NCBI GenBank assembly: GCA_021802745.1
Contig: JAJZRK010000129.1
Location: 1-9,491, forward strand
Length of the DNA: 9,491 nucleotides
Direction of reading: 5' to 3'
Source of the DNA: a bacterium
Lineage (GTDB): Bacteria; Gemmatimonadota; Gemmatimonadetes; Gemmatimonadales; Gemmatimonadaceae
Both the position numbers and the translations under genes were made by a program. Below the pieces are notes generated by a model, which searched no databases, had not been told where the DNA came from, and saw only the letters and a list, made by a program, of their open reading frames with translations. How positions within the stretch are numbered: position 1 is the stretch's first letter; every line of letters begins with the position of its first letter. This document shows, in pieces, positions 6,433 through 9,491 of this stretch.

Positions 6433-6812
6433 TCGTCGGTGTCGGGTTCGACCTGGTGGAGATCGAGCGCGTGGAGCGACTGCTCCACGGCAAGGGCGAC
6501 CGCGCGCTCGCGCGGCTCTTCCTCGATCGCGAGGTCGCCTACGCCACGGCGCGGGCGCGCCCGGCCATGCACCTGGCCGCGCGCCTCGCCGCCAAGGAGG
6601 CGGCGTTCAAGGCGCTGGCCGGGAGCGAGAGTGCCCGGCTCATCGGCTGGAAGGACATCGAGGTGGTGTCGCGGCCGGGGCACGCGCCGGAACTCGTGCT
6701 CCACGGCCGCGCGCAGCAGCGCGCCGACGTGCTGCGCGTGAAGCGTCACTGGCTGACGCTCTCGCACACGGACACAACGGCCGGCGCGGTGGTGGTGCTC
6801 GAGACGGAGTAG
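6429..6812 (+). CDS. acpS: Holo-[acyl-carrier-protein] synthase
   Basis: A 127-residue AcpS, which transfers 4'-phosphopantetheine from CoA to the conserved Ser of acyl carrier protein, activating it for fatty acid synthesis in the cytoplasm. The N-terminal VGVGFDLVEIERVERLL carries the metal-binding Asp8, and AARLAAKEAAFKAL carries Glu57 with Lys56, the two signatures of the phosphopantetheinyl transferase family. The closing strand HWLTLSHTDTTAGAVVVLE matches the family's usual lSHt..yA.A.v. motif. Length is typical. The GTG start overlaps the peptidase stop by four bases (GTGA) and follows GGGAG (6419-6423) at a spacing of five. It is the last gene of the rightward run. AcpS is essential in most bacteria, so the operon must be expressed in growth. 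Confidence 0.93.
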   Translation: MIVGVGFDLVEIERVERLLHGKGDRALARLFLDREVAYATARARPAMHLAARLAAKEAAFKALAGSESARLIGWKDIEVVSRPGHAPELVLHGRAQQRADVLRVKRHWLTLSHTDTTAGAVVVLETE

Positions 6813-6815
6813 GCC

Positions 6816-6829
6816 CGGGAGCTGTCCCG
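6816..6829. terminator. Weak hairpin between convergent acpS and lgt
   Basis: CGGGA-GCTG-TCCCG forms a five-base-pair stem with a four-base loop in the 27 bases separating the two convergent stop codons. No T-tract follows on either strand, so a classic intrinsic terminator is not shown. Its position is what makes it a candidate. Confidence 0.25.
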
Positions 6830-6839
6830 AAGCGGCGCG

Positions 6840-7691
6840 CTATCCCTTGCTGCGCGACCTCGCGTAGATCCCCGGCCGGCCGTCGCCGGTGTTGCGGCGC
6901 ATCTGCATCCAGACCAGCCCGCCGACGGCGAAGGTCAGCGCGATCATCTGCGCGAGGGTGAAGGGACCGATGAACCGGTCGTCCTTGGCCCGGAAGAACT
7001 CGACGACAAACCGTTCGAGGCCGGCCATCACGCAGTACAGGCCGAATAGCCAGCCCTCGGCGTGCTTGTGGTCGCGCAGCTTCCAGAGGAGCCAGAACAT
7101 CAGCGCGCCCATCGCCACCTCGTAGAGCTGGGTGGGGTGCACGGCAATCACCTCGAGCGGCGGCCGGCCGGCGAGGTCCTTCACGCCGAACTGTTCCACG
7201 AGGTTCTGCACCGTGGACGGCGGGTACCCGTTGGGGAAGGCGACCGCCCAATGCGAGTTCCACGGGCGGCCGTAGTCGTCGCCGACCGCCCAGCACCCTG
7301 TGCGGCCAATCGCGTACGCGGCGGCAAGCCCGGCGGCGGAGACATCGCTGATGCGCGTGAACGTCTGGCCGCGCCAGCGGATGACGAAGGCGGTGGCCAG
7401 AATGCCGCCGACCAGCCCGCCCCAGAAGACGAAGCCGGCGGTGTGCAGCAGCGCCCTCGGGTCGTGGAACAGGATGGCGTAGTAGACCTTCGCCCCGACG
7501 AGGCCGCCAATGACCGCCGCCACCAGCACGTCGCCCATGATTTCGGGATCGTGTCCGCGGCGATCGAGCTCCACCTGGCCGATGTACTGCGCGACCACGA
7601 AGGCGAGCAACATGGCGATGCCGAACCCGGTGAGGGTCAGCGGGCCGAGGTGCATCTCGAACGGCTGGACGACGATGGACGCGGGGGTCAT
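6840..7691 (-). CDS. lgt: Prolipoprotein diacylglyceryl transferase
   Basis: A 283-residue inner-membrane enzyme that attaches diacylglycerol from phosphatidylglycerol to the lipobox Cys of prelipoproteins, the first step of lipoprotein maturation. About seven hydrophobic segments are visible. Family motifs are GGLVGAKVYYAIL (62-74), FWGGLVGG (89-96), the Lgt signature region GRTGCWAVGDDYGRP (129-143, with Arg130 corresponding to E. coli Arg143), VHPTQLYE (184-191), and LERFVVEFFR (225-234, with Arg227 corresponding to Arg239). Two positions differ from E. coli: the catalytic-region His103 (FHGG) is Trp90, and Asn146 is Cys133. The ATG at 7691 is preceded at 12 bases by TATCTTCC with no Shine-Dalgarno sequence, so the gene probably has its own promoter, separate from the PP2C gene 40 bases upstream. 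The SCO lipoprotein in this window would be a substrate. The residue differences leave slight doubt about full equivalence. Confidence 0.9.
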   Translation of the reverse strand: MTPASIVVQPFEMHLGPLTLTGFGIAMLLAFVVAQYIGQVELDRRGHDPEIMGDVLVAAVIGGLVGAKVYYAILFHDPRALLHTAGFVFWGGLVGGILATAFVIRWRGQTFTRISDVSAAGLAAAYAIGRTGCWAVGDDYGRPWNSHWAVAFPNGYPPSTVQNLVEQFGVKDLAGRPPLEVIAVHPTQLYEVAMGALMFWLLWKLRDHKHAEGWLFGLYCVMAGLERFVVEFFRAKDDRFIGPFTLAQMIALTFAVGGLVWMQMRRNTGDGRPGIYARSRSKG

Positions 7692-7703
7692 GCGGGGAAG
7701 ATA
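7692..7703 (-). promoter_or_regulatory. Putative leaderless promoter -7 element of lgt
   Basis: On the reverse strand TATCTTCCCCGC runs directly into the ATG, with the first T 12 bases before the A, the same spacing as at the left-edge gene. It occupies the 40-base gap between the PP2C stop and lgt. No purine-rich ribosome binding site is present. Confidence 0.45.
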
Positions 7704-7731
7704 GCCGCTGGGGGCGTGGGTGCGCGACTGG

Positions 7732-8613
7732 CTAGCCGTCGGCGCGCGGCACGGTGCGTCCCACGACCACCGTGATGTTGTCGGAGCCGCCGGCGTCGAG
7801 GGCGTCCTGCAGCAGCGCCTCGCACGCCTGCTGCGAGGACGTCATCGTCCGCAGGCGCTCGGCGATCTGCTCGTCGCTCACGTGCTTCGTGAGGCCGTCG
7901 CTGCAGAGCAGGTGCACGTGGTGCCAGTCATTCTCGATGGCGGTCACCACCGGGGAGGCCTCCGCGCCGCCGATGGCGCTCGACAGCACGTGTTTCCAGC
8001 GCTCGTGCCCGGGGTCGGAGCGGCGAATCACGCCGGCGGCAACGAGGTCCTCGGCGATCGTTTGGTCGCGCGACATCTGGTGGAGGACGCCGTGGCGCAG
8101 GGTGTAGTACCGGCTGTCGCCCACCTGCAGGATGTATGCGCGCGGCCAGACGCCGAGGAAGGCGGTCAGTGTGGTGGCCATCCCCGCGCCCGGCGTGACG
8201 CCGGAGCGCTGGGTGAGCTTCGCGTGCACGCGCAGGGCGCCTTCCTGGAGCACGTGCGTGAATTCCGCGTCGTTGTTCGGGTCGGCCGTGTAGTAGCAGT
8301 GGACGGAGCGCGTGATATAGGCCGTGATGGCGTCGAGGGCGAACCGGCTGGCCTCTTCGCCGCCGGCGCTCCCGCCGACGCCGTCGGCGACCATCGCGAG
8401 AAAGGCCAGGCGGTCGGTGCCGTCGGCGCTCAGGCTGTCCTTGGGAATGCTCGTCTGGTGGATGGCGAGCTGCTTGTGGAGCGAGGCGATGAGGAAATGA
8501 TCCTGATTCTCGGCGCGCACCTTGCCGACGTGGGTGGCGCCGAAGACGTCGAGTTCATTGTCCCGCGGCTTGCGCGGAATGCCGCCTGTCGGGCTCTCGT
8601 GGATCTGCACCAT
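7732..8613 (-). CDS. PP2C-type Ser/Thr protein phosphatase
   Basis: A 293-residue cytoplasmic metal-dependent phosphatase of the PPM/PP2C family (Stp/PrpC type), which reverses phosphorylation by Hanks-type Ser/Thr kinases. Motifs in order: VRAENQDHF with Arg33 (phosphate) and Asp38 (metal), VADGVGGSAGGE with Asp77 and Gly78 (metal), MATTLTAF (145-152), QVGDSRYY with Asp166, SRDQTIAEDLVAAG (181-194), LLCSDGLTKHVSD with Asp239, and GGSDNITVVV with Asp278 and Asn279. All core metal ligands are present, so it should be active. It has a short N-terminal extension (about 20 residues) and an insert at about 45-68 between the first two strands. There is no membrane segment. No kinase gene is in view. 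The start is supported by GGAG six bases before the ATG, with a TATGTTCC element further upstream. Confidence 0.92.
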   Translation of the reverse strand: MVQIHESPTGGIPRKPRDNELDVFGATHVGKVRAENQDHFLIASLHKQLAIHQTSIPKDSLSADGTDRLAFLAMVADGVGGSAGGEEASRFALDAITAYITRSVHCYYTADPNNDAEFTHVLQEGALRVHAKLTQRSGVTPGAGMATTLTAFLGVWPRAYILQVGDSRYYTLRHGVLHQMSRDQTIAEDLVAAGVIRRSDPGHERWKHVLSSAIGGAEASPVVTAIENDWHHVHLLCSDGLTKHVSDEQIAERLRTMTSSQQACEALLQDALDAGGSDNITVVVGRTVPRADG

Positions 8614-8619
8614 CGCCGT

Positions 8620-8623
8620 CTCC
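8620..8623 (-). promoter_or_regulatory. Shine-Dalgarno sequence of the PP2C gene
   Basis: GGAG on the reverse strand with a six-base spacer (ACGGCG) to the ATG at 8613. It decides the start and marks this gene as leadered, unlike those with a TAnnTT(T)C element abutting the start. Confidence 0.6.
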
Positions 8624-8650
8624 GGGGGGTCGTGACGCGCAGCTCAGGCC

Positions 8651-8660
8651 GGGGAACATA
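8651..8660 (-). promoter_or_regulatory. Putative promoter -7 element of the PP2C gene
   Basis: TATGTTCCCC on the reverse strand has the TAnnTTCC shape of the lgt element. If transcription starts 12-13 bases after its first T, as inferred for the other copies, the start is about 8647-8648. That leaves a leader of roughly 35 bases which contains the GGAG ribosome binding site. No clear -33 element is seen. The 113-base gap (8614-8726) holds nothing else I recognise. Confidence 0.4.
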
Positions 8661-8726
8661 CGCCTGAAACGATACGTCCGGCCAGCGGGATTGGTGTCGC
8701 GCCGTGCGGGGTCACGCGGCGGCCGT

Positions 8727-9236
8727 TCAGGGCGCCCGGGACGGCGACAGCGCGTCGAAGATCCGCACCGTCGTCACCATCCGCGCGCTGCGCGTGCCGT
8801 GGGCATCGGTGGGGACAATCAGCTGGAAGGGCGCTTCCTTCTCGGTCAGCGGAGCGCCATCGCGCTCGTAGGCGATGAAGACGCGCGTCGGGCCGAGCTT
8901 GGGTTCGATCTCGGCCGCCGAGAAGAGGGCGTGGTAGCCGTCCGTCGCCAGGGCCACGACGATCCACCCGGCGCGGCCGATCCTCAGCGAGTCAATGGGC
9001 GATCCGGCGGCGGCCATGACGTCGAGCAGCTTGACGGTGCGATACCGCACCGGCGGGGCGTCGTGCGACGAGAGACTGATGGTGTCGCCGGGTAGGCGGC
9101 GTAGCGCCTCGACGCTCAGCATCACCGGGGCCCGTCCATCCCGCTCGACGCGCAGCACGGGCGCCTGGGCGGAGAGGACGGGGGCGGCAAATGAGATGGC
9201 GGCGGCGAGATGGAGGAGCGAGCGGGATCGGATCAC
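8727..9236 (-). CDS. Small exported protein with sulfite-oxidase-like molybdopterin fold
   Basis: A 169-residue protein with a signal peptide (about 1-25, SLLHLAAAISFAAPVLSAQA) and one domain resembling the Oxidored_molyb / sulfite oxidase catalytic fold as found in small stand-alone periplasmic proteins. Supporting features in order: LSVEALRRLPGDTIS (about 40-54), VRYRTVKLLDVMAAAG (63-78, matching the usual yrGvpLxdlLxxAG), VVALATDGYHALFSAAEI (93-110, matching the DGY...sxaEl motif), AYERDGAPLTEKEAPFQLIVPTD (121-143), and RMVTTVRIFDAL (151-162). The Cys that ligates molybdenum in true members is absent; the mature protein has no Cys at all. It is therefore probably not a Mo enzyme, and its function is unknown. 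The start is GTG at 9236, chosen because it begins the signal peptide; no Shine-Dalgarno sequence or TAnnTT element precedes it. It may be co-transcribed with the small gene 51 bases upstream. Confidence 0.75.
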   Translation of the reverse strand: MIRSRSLLHLAAAISFAAPVLSAQAPVLRVERDGRAPVMLSVEALRRLPGDTISLSSHDAPPVRYRTVKLLDVMAAAGSPIDSLRIGRAGWIVVALATDGYHALFSAAEIEPKLGPTRVFIAYERDGAPLTEKEAPFQLIVPTDAHGTRSARMVTTVRIFDALSPSRAP

Positions 9237-9287
9237 TGGGAGATTGACGGCTGCAGGTTGGAAAGGCGGGAACGGCGACGCGGTGCG

Positions 9288-9488
9288 TTACTCGTCGAGC
9301 AGGGCCTTGGCGCGATCCAATTCGGGAGACGGCACGAGGAGCTCGACCCCTCCCACGGTTGCGCCCTGAAAGCCAAGGCCAAACATGCCGACGTTCGGCC
9401 CCTTCACGAGCACGGGGATGCCTTCTTCCTCGAGCAGCGCACGGGCAATATCTGCGTCAAAGCCGTTCGCGAAGGTGGCGAGCGGCAC
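9288..9488 (-). CDS. DUF2007-like small protein (start uncertain, near window edge)
   Basis: At least 66 residues, beginning VPLATFANGFDADIARALLE from a GTG at 9488 and ending TAA. The pattern of a short first strand, a helix with DAxxARxLLEEEGIPV, a loop with GPNVGMFGLG, then GGVELLVPSPELDRAKALL matches DUF2007-type small proteins (putative signal transducing domain), an alpha-beta fold of unknown role often near 70 residues. The frame stays open to the window edge three bases beyond the GTG, so the true start may lie outside. There is no signal peptide. It precedes the exported protein gene on the same strand. Confidence 0.7.
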   Translation of the reverse strand: MPLATFANGFDADIARALLEEEGIPVLVKGPNVGMFGLGFQGATVGGVELLVPSPELDRAKALLDE

Positions 9489-9491
9489 AAA

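Noticed and set aside
8701..8720. Possible terminator hairpin after the exported-protein gene.
   Set aside because: The stem is six pairs on the plus strand only through a T-G wobble and falls to four pairs on the transcribed minus-strand RNA, with no T-tract.
9237..9248. TAnnTT-type element before the exported-protein gene.
   Set aside because: The reverse-strand sequence (GTCAATCTCCCA) does not place TA and TT at the required positions relative to the GTG.

Overview
The window is GC-rich bacterial chromosomal DNA, densely packed with genes and without mobile elements, RNA genes or CRISPR. The best lineage guess is Gemmatimonadota or a relative in the wider FCB group. This rests on very high G+C at third codon positions, start regions with a TAnnTT(T)C element instead of a Shine-Dalgarno sequence, and a secreted peptidase with a FlgD/sorting-like C-terminal beta domain. 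It is inference, not a placement.

Left edge and block 1 (1-1573): the first 61 bases hold the start of a leftward gene that runs off the window. Divergent to it is a SCO-type copper lipoprotein, followed two bases later by a CtaG-type membrane protein. Both serve assembly of the CuA/CuB centres of a haem-copper oxidase, although no oxidase subunit is in view.

Block 2 (1571-6812, +): a promoter-like element overlapping the ctaG stop starts a compressed run of genes: an EamA transporter, a HAD phosphatase, a CYTH-domain protein, a long frame joining an unknown helical N-terminal part to a secreted M14 zinc carboxypeptidase, and AcpS. Junctions are overlaps of 4, 8 and 4 bases and one gap of 4 bases, so co-transcription is likely. 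The functions are mixed.

Block 3 (6840-9488, -): Lgt, a PP2C-type Ser/Thr phosphatase, a small exported protein with a molybdopterin-oxidoreductase-like fold but no Mo-ligating Cys, and a DUF2007-like small protein. Block 2 and block 3 converge at about 6813-6839.

The most interesting signal is in the start regions. Four genes (the left-edge gene, SCO, EamA, Lgt) carry TAnnTT(T)C exactly 12 or 13 bases before the ATG with no Shine-Dalgarno sequence, which places the expected transcription start on the start codon itself (leaderless mRNA). A fifth copy lies further upstream of the PP2C gene, which does have a Shine-Dalgarno sequence. Genes inside the operons lack the element. No wholly new multi-gene system was identified. 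The in-frame joining of a cytoplasmic-looking protein to a secreted peptidase is the other point that deserves checking.
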